From contig NZ_PAQR01000018.1 of the NCBI RefSeq assembly GCF_002709775.1, positions 1 to 64,000 of the forward strand: a DNA stretch of 64,000 bases. Direction: 5' to 3'. The DNA is from Thalassospira sp. (GTDB lineage Bacteria; Pseudomonadota; Alphaproteobacteria; Rhodospirillales; Thalassospiraceae). Position 1 is the stretch's first letter. Each line of letters begins with the position of its first letter. The notes under the pieces are model-generated. The model saw only the letters and a program-made list of their open reading frames with translations, searched no databases and was not told the DNA's origin. Of the stretch, positions 50,188 through 63,685 are shown in pieces. The position numbers and the translations under genes were made by a program.

Positions 50188-50219
50188 AAAAGCCGGTGTC
50201 CTCAAACACCGGCTTTTTG
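50188..50219 (+). terminator. intrinsic terminator after msrP
   Basis: AAAGCCGGTGT/ACACCGGCTTTTT stem-loop with a T run; also useful to the convergent solute-binding gene. Confidence 0.88.
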
Positions 50220-50250
50220 CATGGCGGCCCCACATGACGCCCGCATGGGA

Positions 50251-51021
50251 TTACGAATCCGTTTGGGCATAGCGGCCATAAATCTCTTCAAACGTGCCAT
50301 CATGGCGCATCTCGATCAGATGCTGCTCAAGGATGGTAAAACTGCCATCAAGGAAAAAGTCGGATTGGCGCGATAACGCAATGAAGGATGGCTGGCCCTG
50401 TATCAACAGATCGGATTTCTTGATCCGGAACGGTCCGAATTCCCGGATATAGGCTGCAGCCAGAAGTTCCGGCGAGATCAAGGCATCAATCCGGTGCAGA
50501 TCCAGCATCTTGAACAGCGTTTCGTAATCGGCCGCCTCGACAAAGCGGATATCGCGCGCGTCATTTAGCTTCCAGCCATAATTGGCCCCGCGCACAACCC
50601 CGACCAACTTGTGCCGAAGGTCCTTGACCTCAATCACATTGGCATCGACGTCGCCGGTATAGATCACCTTTGGCTCATTGGGCAGCGCCGCCCCAAAATA
50701 ATACATGTATTTCACACGATCATCGGTGCGATTGGGACCGAGCATCAGGTCTGCTTCGCCGGTTTCCATCAGGAAAAGCGCACGTTTGAACGGAACCACG
50801 TCAAACACAAGATCAATGCCCGCGCGCCTAGCCGCTTCACGGATCACATCAACATAAATGCCGGTATAGACCGGCTCATCGGATGTTTCGGTGACAATGC
50901 GATAAGGCGGGGCATCATTGATCGCAACAACCAATGTCCGCGCAGCAACGTCATTGCCAAACCATCCTGCCCCAAGCAGGAACGCCATGGTGACCAGGCA
51001 CCAGGCTGTCAGACGCCGCAT
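50251..51021 (-). CDS. periplasmic solute-binding protein, family 3-like
   Basis: 256 aa from ATG 51021. Hydrophobic signal segment (LTAWCLVTMAFLLGAGWFG). SBP_bac_3 traits: APPYRIVTETSDEPVYTGIYVDVIREAARRAGIDLVFDVVPFKRAL and MLGPNRTDDRVKYMYYFG. No permease or ATPase genes nearby, so it may be an orphan receptor. Follows uvrB on the same strand. Confidence 0.82.
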   Translation of the reverse strand: MRRLTAWCLVTMAFLLGAGWFGNDVAARTLVVAINDAPPYRIVTETSDEPVYTGIYVDVIREAARRAGIDLVFDVVPFKRALFLMETGEADLMLGPNRTDDRVKYMYYFGAALPNEPKVIYTGDVDANVIEVKDLRHKLVGVVRGANYGWKLNDARDIRFVEAADYETLFKMLDLHRIDALISPELLAAAYIREFGPFRIKKSDLLIQGQPSFIALSRQSDFFLDGSFTILEQHLIEMRHDGTFEEIYGRYAQTDS

Positions 51022-51133
51022 CAAGTTTTCTCCATCGCGATCACACCGCACTTTGTAGTACTTCTGTTATATGTGATCGCGATGAATATTCTCAACAGCG
51101 AATACAACCGGAATTTGCAAAATATCCGGCCAC

Positions 51134-53269
<2,136 letters not shown>

Positions 53270-53298
53270 CGGGCAGGTCCCTTTTTATTCCAACCCTA

Positions 53299-53326
53299 GT
53301 TATAGGTCAGATACACCCAATCGCAA
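53299..53326 (-). promoter_or_regulatory. uvrB promoter
   Basis: On the - strand TTGCGA (53321-53326) and TATAAC (53299-53304) lie 16 bp apart, 30 bp before the uvrB start. Good sigma-70 match. Confidence 0.6.
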
Positions 53327-53335
53327 GCCCTGCCC

Positions 53336-53372
53336 CTGACAGTTCCTGTCAGTAAATGTCAGGAGACGTCAG
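53336..53372. promoter_or_regulatory. 10-bp phased TGTCAG repeats upstream of uvrB
   Basis: TGTCAG at 53347, TGTCAG at 53357 and CGTCAG at 53367 are exactly 10 bp apart; an inverted CTGACAG at 53336-53342 makes CTGACAGttcCTGTCAG a palindrome. Just upstream of the uvrB -35, so probably an activator or repressor array. It is not the alphaproteobacterial LexA box (GTTC-N7-GTTC). The rest of 53373-53584 holds only the leader of the next gene. Confidence 0.5.
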
Positions 53373-53503
53373 TACGGAAATTCCGGAACAACCGATGTTT
53401 TAACGCGTTTGCAGATCAGTTCTTTCCGCTCGGACTTCGTAAAGGGCACAAAATTGGATAAAATCATCCCAAAGAACCCGCAAAAGCCGCTAAACAGCCT
53501 TGA

Positions 53504-54787
<1,284 letters not shown>

Positions 54788-54823
54788 GGTCTGCATTCCC
54801 GAACTTCGGGATTAAAACGCATC

Positions 54824-54859
54824 AAACAGGGTCCGGCACTTGCCGGGCCCTGTTTTTTT
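54824..54859 (+). terminator. intrinsic terminator after the aminotransferase
   Basis: AAACAGGGTCCGGCA/TGCCGGGCCCTGTTTTTTT, long GC stem with seven T. Confidence 0.9.
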
Positions 54860-54941
54860 GTCCATGATTGAAATTAAATAATTACGCACCGAAATACCGA
54901 TAAATAATCCGGTCAAAGCCCGAACAAAGATTGCCCCTGAT

Positions 54942-55748
54942 ATGAAGCCTGAAAATTTCTATGCCACCGTCAATGGCATCAGCCTGTCCTGCCAGCGGAT
55001 CATTCCCGAAGGTGTCCGCGCCGATGCGCCGACCATCCTGATGCTGCACGAGGCACTTGGCACCATCCGCATGTGGCGCGATTTTCCTGAAAAGCTGGCG
55101 AATGCAACTGGCCATCCGGTGATTGTCTATGAACGGCGCGGCCACGGCAGGTCCGATCCGCATGCCGAGGGCGACATTCCGCGGGCGATTGATTTCCACA
55201 ACACCGAAAGTGATGTCTATCTGCATGGTCTGATCAACGAGCTTGGCCTGACCAAACCGATCCTGTTTGGCCACAGCGACGGGGCGACCATCGCGCTCAA
55301 ATATGCTGCGCGCTTCCCGGATAATGTAACAGCCGTCATTTCCGAAGCCGCCCACGTCTTTGTCGAGGATGTCACCGTTTCTGGCATTACCGAGGCGGCA
55401 AAAATCTATGCCGACACCGACTGGAAAACCAAACTGCAACGTCATCACTTCGCCCAGACCGATGATGTCTTCCGCGCCTGGGTCGATACCTGGCGGCAGC
55501 CGGACTTCCTGAACTGGAATATGGTCGATGAACTCGCCAACATCACCTGCCCGCTTCTGGTTATTCAGGGCGATGATGATCAGTTTGGCAGTGATGAGCA
55601 GGTCCACACCATCTGTGCCAATACCGGCGGCCCTGCTACCAAGATGCTGATCGAGGATTGCGGCCATATCCCGCATTTTGATCAACCCGATCAGGTGATC
55701 ACGGCAACGCTCAAACATCTCGGCATCACCGAACCCGCAGCTGCCTGA
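54942..55748 (+). CDS. alpha/beta hydrolase
   Basis: 268 aa. Oxyanion/strand start ILMLHEALGTIRMWRDFP, nucleophile elbow GHSDGATIAL (Ser), acid in VIQGDDDQFGSDEQ and His in DCGHIPHFDQPDQV: complete triad. Related to proline iminopeptidase/esterase-like hydrolases. Substrate unknown. Own terminator downstream. Confidence 0.9.
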   Translation: MKPENFYATVNGISLSCQRIIPEGVRADAPTILMLHEALGTIRMWRDFPEKLANATGHPVIVYERRGHGRSDPHAEGDIPRAIDFHNTESDVYLHGLINELGLTKPILFGHSDGATIALKYAARFPDNVTAVISEAAHVFVEDVTVSGITEAAKIYADTDWKTKLQRHHFAQTDDVFRAWVDTWRQPDFLNWNMVDELANITCPLLVIQGDDDQFGSDEQVHTICANTGGPATKMLIEDCGHIPHFDQPDQVITATLKHLGITEPAAA

Positions 55749-55766
55749 TCACATCTACGCAAAACA

Positions 55767-55804
55767 AAAGCCCCGGCACCGTCAGGTAACCGGGGCTTTC
55801 TTTT
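55767..55804 (+). terminator. intrinsic terminator between hydrolase and ahpD
   Basis: AAAGCCCCGG/CCGGGGCTTT with a T-rich end; serves both convergent genes. Confidence 0.85.
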
Positions 55805-55833
55805 GGGCAATTGCCCGAATTTTGTGACGCGGC

Positions 55834-56370
55834 TTAGTCAGCCAGTGCGTCTTCAGCGTCAATCACGACGGCAACCGCATGAATGACCGATGCGATGCGG
55901 ATGGCGTTCTGGATGGTTTCCTTTTTAACGCCAGCGTTTTTCAGCACCTTGTCATGGCTATCGATGCACATGCCGCAACCATTGATCGCCGAAACAGCAA
56001 TCGAAAACAGTTCGAAATCGGCCTTGTCGATGCCCGGCTTGCCGATGATGTTCATGCGCAGGCGTGCCGGCATGGTGCTGTATTCTTCATCCGATACCAA
56101 GTGGTTGAACCGGTAATAGATGTTGTTCATGCCCATGATGGCCGCCGCACCCTTGGCAGCTTCAATAGCTTCCGGGGTCAGTTTTTCTTTTGCTTCGGCG
56201 GCAACAGCCTTGGTCAGTTTGGCGTTGCGCGATGCAAATGCACAGGCAAGTGCGGTACCGTAAACCTGCTGGTCGGTCATGCCCGGATTGTTGGCCATGC
56301 TCGAAAGGTTCAGCTTAAGGTCCTTGGCATAGGCCGGCATGGAGTCCTTGATTTCAACGATCGACGTCAT
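55834..56370 (-). CDS. ahpD: alkyl hydroperoxidase AhpD
   Basis: 178 aa from ATG 56370. The redox motif NGCGMCIDSHDKVLKNAGV holds CxxC and the proton-relay His. Expected to recycle AhpC or reduce hydroperoxides directly. It follows ahpC after ~180 bp on the same strand, near divergent oxyR. Confidence 0.93.
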   Translation of the reverse strand: MTSIVEIKDSMPAYAKDLKLNLSSMANNPGMTDQQVYGTALACAFASRNAKLTKAVAAEAKEKLTPEAIEAAKGAAAIMGMNNIYYRFNHLVSDEEYSTMPARLRMNIIGKPGIDKADFELFSIAVSAINGCGMCIDSHDKVLKNAGVKKETIQNAIRIASVIHAVAVVIDAEDALAD

Positions 56371-56549
56371 GGGGAAAATCCTCTGAAACTGTCTGAAGCG
56401 ATAAACGCGTAATTCAAAAACGAATTGAAAATCAGCCGTGTCGGTGTCGCACCCGGTGGGCGCGGACAATGCAAAAGGCAGCAATATTCACAGGCTGGGA
56501 AAGCGGGACCGGGCAACTGCCCGATCCCAAAGTCACATCCGGACCGGAC

Positions 56550-57077
56550 TTAGAGGGTTTCGTCACCCTGGTTCCAGTTGCACGGGCAAAGTTCGTCGGT
56601 CTGCAGGGCGTCGAGAATACGAAGCGCTTCCTGCGGGTTACGACCAACGTTCAGGTCGTTGACCTGTACGTGGCGGATGATGTTGTCCGGGTCGACGATG
56701 AAGGTCGCACGAAGGGCAACACCGGCGTCTTTGGCCAGAACACCAAGGGCGGTCGAGAGTTCTTTTTTCTCGTCAGCCAGCCATACGAACGGGCTGTCAC
56801 CCAGGTCTTCGTGGTGGGTACGCCATGCAGCGTGCACGAAGTCGGTGTCGGTCGAGCAACCCAGAAGAACCGCGTCACGGTCTTCGAAGTCACCGTTCAG
56901 TTCGCCGTAACCAACGATCTCGGTCGGGCAAACAAAGGTGAAGTCTTTCGGCCAGAAGAACAGGATCTTCCATTTGCCTTCATAGGACTTGTCGGTAACC
57001 GGAGCGAAGCTGTCCGGGCCTTTGCCCGAAACGCCGGTCAGATTGAATTCAGGAAGCGTATCACCAACGGTAAGCAT
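56550..57077 (-). CDS. ahpC: peroxiredoxin AhpC
   Basis: 175 aa from ATG 57077 (AGGAG upstream). Peroxidatic Cys in KDFTFVCPTEIVGYG, resolving Cys near the end (ELCPCNWNQGD). Reduces H2O2 and alkyl hydroperoxides; with AhpD as partner it needs no AhpF. Divergent from oxyR. Confidence 0.96.
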   Translation of the reverse strand: MLTVGDTLPEFNLTGVSGKGPDSFAPVTDKSYEGKWKILFFWPKDFTFVCPTEIVGYGELNGDFEDRDAVLLGCSTDTDFVHAAWRTHHEDLGDSPFVWLADEKKELSTALGVLAKDAGVALRATFIVDPDNIIRHVQVNDLNVGRNPQEALRILDALQTDELCPCNWNQGDETL

Positions 57078-57206
57078 TATGGTTTCTCCTAACCCAGTTT
57101 TAAAAACACAGAACGGCCCCCGACAGGCCGTAGAAACTTTTGTGAGCAGGTGCAAAAAATGCACTGCTTGCTAGCGATTTGTAGAGAAATGCATTACCTA
57201 AGACAA

Positions 57207-57243
57207 ATAGATAAAACTTCGAGTTTTGATAGGAAAAATTTAT
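57207..57243. promoter_or_regulatory. OxyR box between ahpC and oxyR
   Basis: ATAG-N7-TTCG-N7-ATAG-N7-TTAT follows OxyR spacing exactly; quarters 1 and 3 are perfect, quarter 4 has one change. It ends in the oxyR start codon, so OxyR probably represses itself and activates ahpC from here. Confidence 0.6.
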
Positions 57244-58165
57244 GGCTGCCCAACCCAGCATCAAGCAGCTCAAATACCTAGTTGCCTTGTCCGAAACCGG
57301 ACATTTTGGCCGCGCAGCAGAGGCTTGCTTCATTACGCAGCCAAGTTTGTCGGCTGCGATCAGCGAGCTTGAGAACCTTTTGGGTGCGCAGCTGGTCGAA
57401 CGCAACAAGCGTCAGGTCCTGATGACCCCGCTGGGTGAAGAGGTCGTTTCGCGGGCGCGAAATATCCTGCAAGAAGTCGATGAATTGACCACCATGGCGC
57501 AGGCCGCCGCCGACCCGCTTTCAGGCCCGATCCATATCGGCGTCATACCGACCATCGGCCCCTATCTTTTGCCGGATGTCATGGCGTCGCTTAAATCCGG
57601 CTTCCCGAAGCTTCAGCCGCTTCTGCGCGAAGACCAGACAGCCAAGCTGATCGAACTTCTGATGGCCGGCAAGCTCGACCTTGCCCTGATTGCCCTGCCG
57701 ATTGATGAAAACTGGCTCGAAGAGTTTGAGCTGTTTGAAGACCGCTTTGTCTTTGCCTGCGCGCCGAACAATCCGCTGACGCATAAAAAGCATCTCGAGA
57801 TTGGCGACATCAAGGATGAAAAGCTTTTGCTGCTCGAAGACGGGCACTGCCTGCGCGATCAGGCGCTTGAAGTCTGCCAGAAAGCAGGCTGGAGCAAGTC
57901 AGCCGATTTCCAGGCCAATAGTCTTTCTACCCTGGTTCAGATGGTCGGTGCGGGCATCGGTGCCACACTGTTGCCTGAAATGTCGCTAGAAGTCGAAGCA
58001 CGTCGGCCGGATTTGCTCAAGATCATCCCGTTTGAGAATCCGGTTCCGATCCGGCGCATCGGCATGGTCTGGCGGCGCAGCTCGGCACGTAAACGCGAAT
58101 ATCGCCAACTGGCGGCCTATTTGCGCGATCGCCTTGCCCCGCGCGACGAGGCCGTGGTTGCCTGA
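57242..58165 (+). CDS. oxyR: OxyR peroxide-sensing LysR regulator
   Basis: 307 aa. HTH SETGHFGRAAEACFITQPSLSAAISELENLLG. Sensor cysteines at the expected places: LLEDGHCLRDQALEVCQKAG. Oxidation to a disulfide activates peroxide-defence genes. Divergent from ahpC-ahpD; starts after AGGA. Likely controls dps (41505) too. Confidence 0.95.
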   Translation: MAAQPSIKQLKYLVALSETGHFGRAAEACFITQPSLSAAISELENLLGAQLVERNKRQVLMTPLGEEVVSRARNILQEVDELTTMAQAAADPLSGPIHIGVIPTIGPYLLPDVMASLKSGFPKLQPLLREDQTAKLIELLMAGKLDLALIALPIDENWLEEFELFEDRFVFACAPNNPLTHKKHLEIGDIKDEKLLLLEDGHCLRDQALEVCQKAGWSKSADFQANSLSTLVQMVGAGIGATLLPEMSLEVEARRPDLLKIIPFENPVPIRRIGMVWRRSSARKREYRQLAAYLRDRLAPRDEAVVA

Positions 58166-58231
58166 TCGGGGGCCGTTGGCCCGCCGTAGGAATTAGGGCG
58201 ACGTTTAAGACACAGACAACGGGCATAGCCA

Positions 58232-59218
58232 ATGCTGCCGATCAAGGACAACAACCCGACCACGATCACGCCATGGGTCACCTACGCGATCATTGCGATC
58301 AATGTCGTGGTGTTTCTGGGCACCGTCACCCTTGATCCGCGCGCCGCTGTTCTGATGAACCTGCAATATGGTGCGATCCCGGCCGTGCTGTTTGGTCATG
58401 CCGAACTGCCACCGGGCTTTTCACCCTTCCCGGATGGCTTCGGCTTCCTGTCGATCTTTTCGGCCATGTTCATGCATGGCGGCTGGATGCATCTCGGCGG
58501 CAATATGCTGTACCTCTGGATCTTCGGGAATAATGTCGAAGACTCGATGGGGCATTTCCGCTTTCTGATCTTCTACCTCGCCTGCGGAGTTGTAGCCGCC
58601 CTTGGCCATGGCCTGCTTGATACCCAGTCAGAAATTCCGATGATTGGTGCATCCGGCGCGCTGGCCGGTGTGCTGGGCGCCTATTTCCTGCTTTATCCCA
58701 AGGCGCGCGTGCTGGTGTGGTTCTTCTGGGTGTTTATCTTCTATGTCCCGGCCGTGGTCGTTCTTGGCTTCTGGTTTGTCAGCCAGGTGATCAATTTCGG
58801 CAGTGGTGCCGGCGGCGGCATTGCATGGGTTGCCCATATCGCGGGCTTCCTGGCCGGCCTTGCCCTGATCCCGCTATTCAAGCATCGAAATGTGCCGCTT
58901 TGGCATGACGGATCACCCGCCCCGGCCTTTGGCATCTATCGCCCCGGTCGCAAGACGCGCGGTGCGACGTCAAACATCCCGCCCTGGGCCGCGGCCTATG
59001 AGGCGGAGCGCGCCGCCAAGCATGCCAATATGCGCCGTGATCAACGGGGTCCCTGGGGCAAAGAGGGTAAGGACGGCGAAGAACGCGACACATCCCCCTG
59101 GGGTCGCTATCAGCCAGATGCTTCGCCAAAACCGAAGCCAAAACCAAAATCCAAGCCTTCGGTTGGCGTTCCGAAAGTTGTTCGCTTGCATCCGGACCGC
59201 GACAAGGATGATACTTAG
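58232..59218 (+). CDS. rhomboid family intramembrane serine protease
   Basis: 328 aa. About six to seven membrane helices; [25 protein letters not shown], catalytic Ser in [15 protein letters not shown] and His in [11 protein letters not shown]. Polar Lys/Pro-rich C-terminal tail (~260-328). Cleaves membrane substrates; target unknown. Confidence 0.94.
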   Translation: MLPIKDNNPTTITPWVTYAIIAINVVVFLGTVTLDPRAAVLMNLQYGAIPAVLFGHAELPPGFSPFPDGFGFLSIFSAMFMHGGWMHLGGNMLYLWIFGNNVEDSMGHFRFLIFYLACGVVAALGHGLLDTQSEIPMIGASGALAGVLGAYFLLYPKARVLVWFFWVFIFYVPAVVVLGFWFVSQVINFGSGAGGGIAWVAHIAGFLAGLALIPLFKHRNVPLWHDGSPAPAFGIYRPGRKTRGATSNIPPWAAAYEAERAAKHANMRRDQRGPWGKEGKDGEERDTSPWGRYQPDASPKPKPKPKSKPSVGVPKVVRLHPDRDKDDT

Positions 59219-59256
59219 GCCAAAGTAAAAAGATCGTCCTTGGAGGAGTTCCGAAA

Positions 59257-60297
59257 ATGCGCGCCGCCTACTTCACCGAATATCAAGGCCCCATCGAGGT
59301 CCAGAAACTCCCCGACCCGACCCCGGAAAACGGTGGCGTGGTCATCAAGGTTGGCGCGACCGGCCTGTGTCGAAGTGACTGGCATGGCTGGATGGGCCAC
59401 GATTCCGATGTGCAACTGCCGCACGTTCCCGGCCATGAATTTGCCGGCACTGTCGTTGCCGTCGGCAAGGACATCAAACGCTGGCAGGAAGGCGACCGCG
59501 TAACCGTGCCCTTCGTATCGGGCTGCGGCCATTGCCCGGAATGTCATAGCGGCAATCATCAGGTCTGTGATCAGCAATTCCAGCCGGGCTTTACCCATTG
59601 GGGCAGCTTTGCCGAATATGTCGCGATTGATTACGCCGACACCAATCTGGTCCGCCTGCCCGATGAAATGGATTTCGCCACGGCCGCAAGCCTCGGCTGT
59701 CGCTTTGCCACAAGCTTCCGCGGCGTGATTGATCAGGGCAAGGTATCAGCCGGTCAAATCATTGCCGTCCATGGCGCGGGTGGTGTTGGCCTGTCCGCCA
59801 TCATGATTTCCGCCGCTGCCGGTGCCTATGTCATCGCGGTTGATATTGATGACGCCAAGCTTGAGTACGCCAAGGAACTCGGTGCCAACGCGGTGCTCAA
59901 TGCCGCCACCATTGATGACATCCCGGCGGCCATCAAGGACATCACACGGGGTGGCGCGCATGTGTCAGTTGATGCCTTGGGCAGCGCTGTGACCTGCTTT
60001 AACTCGGTCGCGTGCCTGCGGAAACGCGGCAAACACATCCAAATCGGCCTCATGACCGGTGATCATGCCCATGCAAGGGTGCCGATGGACCGCGTGGTCG
60101 CCCATGAACTTGAAATCCTTGGCAGCCACGGCATGCAGGCGTTTCGCTATGACGCGATGCTCGACATGATCCAGTCGGGCAAACTGGCACCGCAAAAGCT
60201 GATCGGTGATCGTGTGACACTGGCCGAAGGTGCCACGGCACTGATGAGCATGGACAGCTTTGCTGCCACCGGCGTTACCGTGATTGATCGGTTCTGA
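59257..60297 (+). CDS. zinc-dependent alcohol dehydrogenase
   Basis: 346 aa. Catalytic Zn: [14 protein letters not shown] and PGHEFAGTV; structural Zn: [18 protein letters not shown] site [15 protein letters not shown]. Medium-chain dehydrogenase for an alcohol or polyol; substrate unknown. GGAGGAG ribosome site. Confidence 0.94.
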   Translation: MRAAYFTEYQGPIEVQKLPDPTPENGGVVIKVGATGLCRSDWHGWMGHDSDVQLPHVPGHEFAGTVVAVGKDIKRWQEGDRVTVPFVSGCGHCPECHSGNHQVCDQQFQPGFTHWGSFAEYVAIDYADTNLVRLPDEMDFATAASLGCRFATSFRGVIDQGKVSAGQIIAVHGAGGVGLSAIMISAAAGAYVIAVDIDDAKLEYAKELGANAVLNAATIDDIPAAIKDITRGGAHVSVDALGSAVTCFNSVACLRKRGKHIQIGLMTGDHAHARVPMDRVVAHELEILGSHGMQAFRYDAMLDMIQSGKLAPQKLIGDRVTLAEGATALMSMDSFAATGVTVIDRF

Positions 60298-60300
60298 TCC

Positions 60301-60813
60301 ATGCTGGCAGGTATTGCATTTCACCCCAAAGACCCGATTGACGATCTTCTCGCCGCGATTGCCGAGGGAATGCTGGCCAACGGCAAATCGGTTGCCGGTT
60401 ACGTGCAAAAGCGCCGCAAGGATGCCGATTGCGGGACGCTGGTTCATGTCCGGAACTTGCGCAGCGGCGATGAAATGCCGATCACCAAGAATCGCGGCAA
60501 AATGGCCAAGGGCTGCAAGCTTGATGGCGATGCGCTTTCGACCCTGGCATCCCAGCTGTCGCGTGATGTCGAAGCCGGAAGCGATGTGCTGATCATCGCA
60601 CGCTTTGGCCGGAGCGAGGCCGAAGGCCGTGGCCTGCGTGATGTGATTTCACGCGCGATGGATCTGGAAATCCCGGTACTGGTCGGGGTGCGCGATGAAT
60701 ATCGCGATGCGTGGGATGAATTCCATGGCGGCTATGCCAACGCGCTCGCCTTTGACGAAACCGCTATCGAAGACTGGCTCGCACAAGCACCGGCAAACAT
60801 GGTCTCGGCTTAG
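60301..60813 (+). CDS. DUF2478 protein
   Basis: 170 aa, starting 3 nt after the dehydrogenase stop. LLAAIAEGMLANGKSVAGYVQKRR, LIIARFGRSEAEGRGLRDVISRA and VLVGVRDEYRDAW match DUF2478, a family often near molybdenum or nucleotide genes with a P-loop-like fold. Function unknown; coupled to the dehydrogenase. Confidence 0.82.
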   Translation: MLAGIAFHPKDPIDDLLAAIAEGMLANGKSVAGYVQKRRKDADCGTLVHVRNLRSGDEMPITKNRGKMAKGCKLDGDALSTLASQLSRDVEAGSDVLIIARFGRSEAEGRGLRDVISRAMDLEIPVLVGVRDEYRDAWDEFHGGYANALAFDETAIEDWLAQAPANMVSA

Positions 60814-60834
60814 GGGAAACGAAGCAATTAGCGC

Positions 60835-61572
60835 TTAGCTGCTTTGTCCGACATCGCTTGGCATGCGGTTCTTGACCAGAACCTTCTCGGCGAAGCGTTC
60901 GAACCACGCGCCAAATGCCGCATCATATTTCGCCCGTCCCGCGCGCTGGGTATCGGGGCATTGGCCGTTCGGGCGATCGGTCTTGTCACCGGCATTGGAA
61001 AGCCAGCGCTCATGGCTTTCATCATCGACTTCCGGATGGAACTGAAGACCCCAGATACGTTCGTCAACGTGATAGGCCTGATGGGGGAATGTCGGGCCGG
61101 TCGCAACCAGCTCCGCCCCGTCGGGAATGCCAAATCCTTCGCTGTGCCAGTGATAGACCATCATTTCATCGGGAAACAGATGCTCTCCGGCCGGGGTCGG
61201 CTGCACCGGGTAATAGCCGATTTCGGTCATGCCTTCGGGATGGGGTTCGACTTGCGCACCAAGGCATCTCGCCATCATCTGCGCGCCCAGGCAAATGCCC
61301 AGATACATCGCATCACTCGACACCACATTGGGCAACCAGTTCATGATCGCGCTGACATTATCAAGATGATCATCATTGGCACTCATCGGCCCGCCAAACA
61401 CGACAACCAGATGATATTTGCAAAGATCGGTCGGCAGTTCGTCGCCTTCACCAGGACGGCGAATATCGAACTCGAACCCGTAGCGGCGCATGACTGTTCC
61501 CAACCGTCCCGGCTGTCCGGTGGCGGAGTTGAAAACAAGCAAAATGCGGTTTTTCGGGCTCAGGTCGTTCAT
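60835..61572 (-). CDS. class I glutamine amidotransferase-like protein
   Basis: 245 aa. Nucleophile Cys in YLGICLGAQMMARCLGA, His/Glu in WGLQFHPEVDDESHERW: intact triad. Resembles GMP-synthase-like amidotransferases acting alone. Substrate unknown. Confidence 0.9.
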   Translation of the reverse strand: MNDLSPKNRILLVFNSATGQPGRLGTVMRRYGFEFDIRRPGEGDELPTDLCKYHLVVVFGGPMSANDDHLDNVSAIMNWLPNVVSSDAMYLGICLGAQMMARCLGAQVEPHPEGMTEIGYYPVQPTPAGEHLFPDEMMVYHWHSEGFGIPDGAELVATGPTFPHQAYHVDERIWGLQFHPEVDDESHERWLSNAGDKTDRPNGQCPDTQRAGRAKYDAAFGAWFERFAEKVLVKNRMPSDVGQSS

Positions 61573-61716
61573 GCGTTCCTCTTTGCTGCAATAGCGAAGG
61601 TAGACTGCGTTTCACCTTTTTGACAAGCCCTGCGTCGGGAAAACGACACACCCAAAAGCCAAAGGCCACCGCGCATTGCACGGTGGCCTTTAGAATCATT
61701 ACGAAAAAGCCGGGGC

Positions 61717-62820
61717 TTAGACGTTGAATTTGAAGTGGAAGATATCGCCATCCTTGACGATGTAGGTCTTGCCTTCCTGACGCAGCTTGCCGGCATCGCG
61801 TGCACCCGATTCACCATTGAATTCGATGAAATCGTCATAGGCAATGGTTTCGGCCTTAATAAAGCCGCGCTCGAAATCGGTGTGAATGACACCGGCTGCA
61901 TTTGGCGCAGTCGCACCGGTAAAGACGGTCCATGCACGCGCTTCTTTCGGACCCACCGTAAAGAAGGTGAGCAGGTTCAGAAGCTTGTAGCCTTCGCGAA
62001 TGATGCGGGCGAGGCCGGTTTCCGAAAGACCAAGACCTTCAAGGAATTCCTGCTTGTCTTCGGCACTTTCAAGCAGGGCCACTTCGGCCTCAATCGCTGC
62101 TGAAATCACCACCGAACGCGCACCCTGTGCTTCGGCCATGGCGGCAACCTTGGCGGAAAGTTCGTTGCCTTCAGCCGCGCTGTCTTCATCAACGTTGCAG
62201 ACATAAAGGATCGGCTTGCTGGTCAGAAGCTGCAGCATACGAAACGCCTTGGCTTCGTCTTCGCCATCAATCTCGACAACACGGGCTGGCTTGCCTTCGC
62301 GCAGCACTTCAAGTGCGCGCTCGATCATGTCCATGGTCAGCTTGGCGTCCTTGTCATTCGAACGCGCCTTTTTCTGCAGACCCGGAATACGCTTTTCAAG
62401 GCTTTCCATGTCCGCAAGCATCAGCTCGGTCTCGATGGTTTCCGCATCACGGACCGGATCGACCGAGTTATCGACATGGGTGATGTCGTCATCTTCAAAG
62501 CAACGCAGCACATGAACGATGGCATCGGTTTCACGGATGTTGGCAAGGAACTGGTTACCCAGGCCTTCACCTTTGGACGCGCCACGAACCAGACCGGCAA
62601 TATCCACAAATTCCAGCTGGGTCGGAATGATGTTGGCCGAACCTGCAATGGCAGCGATTTTATCAAGGCGCTCATCAGGAACACTGACACGACCGGTATT
62701 GGGCTCAATCGTACAGAACGGGAAGTTTGCTGCCTCGGCCGCTGCCGTCTGGGTCAGGGCGTTAAAAAGGGTCGATTTACCGACGTTGGGCAGACCGACA
62801 ATACCGCATTTGAATCCCAT
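61717..62820 (-). CDS. ychF: redox-regulated ATPase/GTPase YchF (Obg family)
   Basis: 367 aa. G1 GIVGLPNVGKSTLFNALT, switch/G3 FVDIAGLVRGASKGEGLGNQFL, a coiled-coil part, then the TGS domain near the end (FFTVGPKEARAWTV, HTDFERGFIKAE). Binds ribosomes; universal translation factor. Downstream of pth. Confidence 0.98.
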   Translation of the reverse strand: MGFKCGIVGLPNVGKSTLFNALTQTAAAEAANFPFCTIEPNTGRVSVPDERLDKIAAIAGSANIIPTQLEFVDIAGLVRGASKGEGLGNQFLANIRETDAIVHVLRCFEDDDITHVDNSVDPVRDAETIETELMLADMESLEKRIPGLQKKARSNDKDAKLTMDMIERALEVLREGKPARVVEIDGEDEAKAFRMLQLLTSKPILYVCNVDEDSAAEGNELSAKVAAMAEAQGARSVVISAAIEAEVALLESAEDKQEFLEGLGLSETGLARIIREGYKLLNLLTFFTVGPKEARAWTVFTGATAPNAAGVIHTDFERGFIKAETIAYDDFIEFNGESGARDAGKLRQEGKTYIVKDGDIFHFKFNV

Positions 62821-62884
62821 CTTTCCGGGCTCCGTAACTTGAATTTCTGTTTATCAGGATCGGTTTGCGTGCGCGCAAACCAGA

Positions 62885-63670
62885 CTATTTCTTTTTGCCA
62901 AATGCCTTGGCAAGGGCCTCGGCCATGGCCGAGGCTGCATTGCTGACCGGGGTATCGGCGCGCTCAAGCCGCACCTTTGCCGCCCCTGAAAGATCATCGA
63001 TCCCCTCACCCGCCTGTGGCTGGTTATCGGCATCAATGGTCTTGTCACCTTTGGCTTTGTCCGCCGCCGGCTTGTCCTTTTTCGGCGCTTTTGGCTTGGG
63101 CGGTGAAACAATGGCCGAGACCTTGCTCATGAAGCCGCCGTCATCGCCCTTGATCAGGCGCCCGAATTCGGCTGCCACCGCATCCAGAAGCGTCATCAGC
63201 CAGCCATCCTGTTCGGCCTTGGAAAAATCTCCAAGCACATGGCCATGCACGCGGGATTTATCCCCGGGATGGCCAATACCCAAACGAATGCGGCGATATT
63301 CCTTGCCACAATGGGCATCAATGGACTTCAGACCGTTATGGCCGCCATGGCCGCCGCCGCGTTTGACGCGCAGCTTGCCCGGTGGCAGGTCCAGCTCATC
63401 ATGCAGGACAATAACGTCTTCGACCGGAATCTTGTAAAAGCGCAGCACTTCGCCAACGCTTTGCCCCGACAGGTTCATGAAGGTTTCCGGTTTAAGAACC
63501 AGAACTTTCTGACCGTTCAATTCACCTTCGGAAATCTGGCCCTGAAACTTCTTGCGCCAGGGACCAAAAGAATAGCGGCGGACGAGTTCGTCCGCCGCCA
63601 TGAAGCCAATGTTGTGACGATTGGCGGCATATCCCGATCCCGGGTTTCCCAATCCAACCACCAGTAACAT
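62885..63670 (-). CDS. pth: peptidyl-tRNA hydrolase with C-terminal extension
   Basis: 261 aa. [18 protein letters not shown] (catalytic His), [41 protein letters not shown] (Asp) and [12 protein letters not shown]: complete. Residues ~190-261 are a Lys/Ala/Pro-rich extension beyond the usual ~190-200 aa. Frees tRNA from stalled peptides. Coupled to rplY (15 bp). Confidence 0.97.
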   Translation of the reverse strand: MLLVVGLGNPGSGYAANRHNIGFMAADELVRRYSFGPWRKKFQGQISEGELNGQKVLVLKPETFMNLSGQSVGEVLRFYKIPVEDVIVLHDELDLPPGKLRVKRGGGHGGHNGLKSIDAHCGKEYRRIRLGIGHPGDKSRVHGHVLGDFSKAEQDGWLMTLLDAVAAEFGRLIKGDDGGFMSKVSAIVSPPKPKAPKKDKPAADKAKGDKTIDADNQPQAGEGIDDLSGAAKVRLERADTPVSNAASAMAEALAKAFGKKK

Positions 63671-63685
63671 CGTAAGACCTCGATC

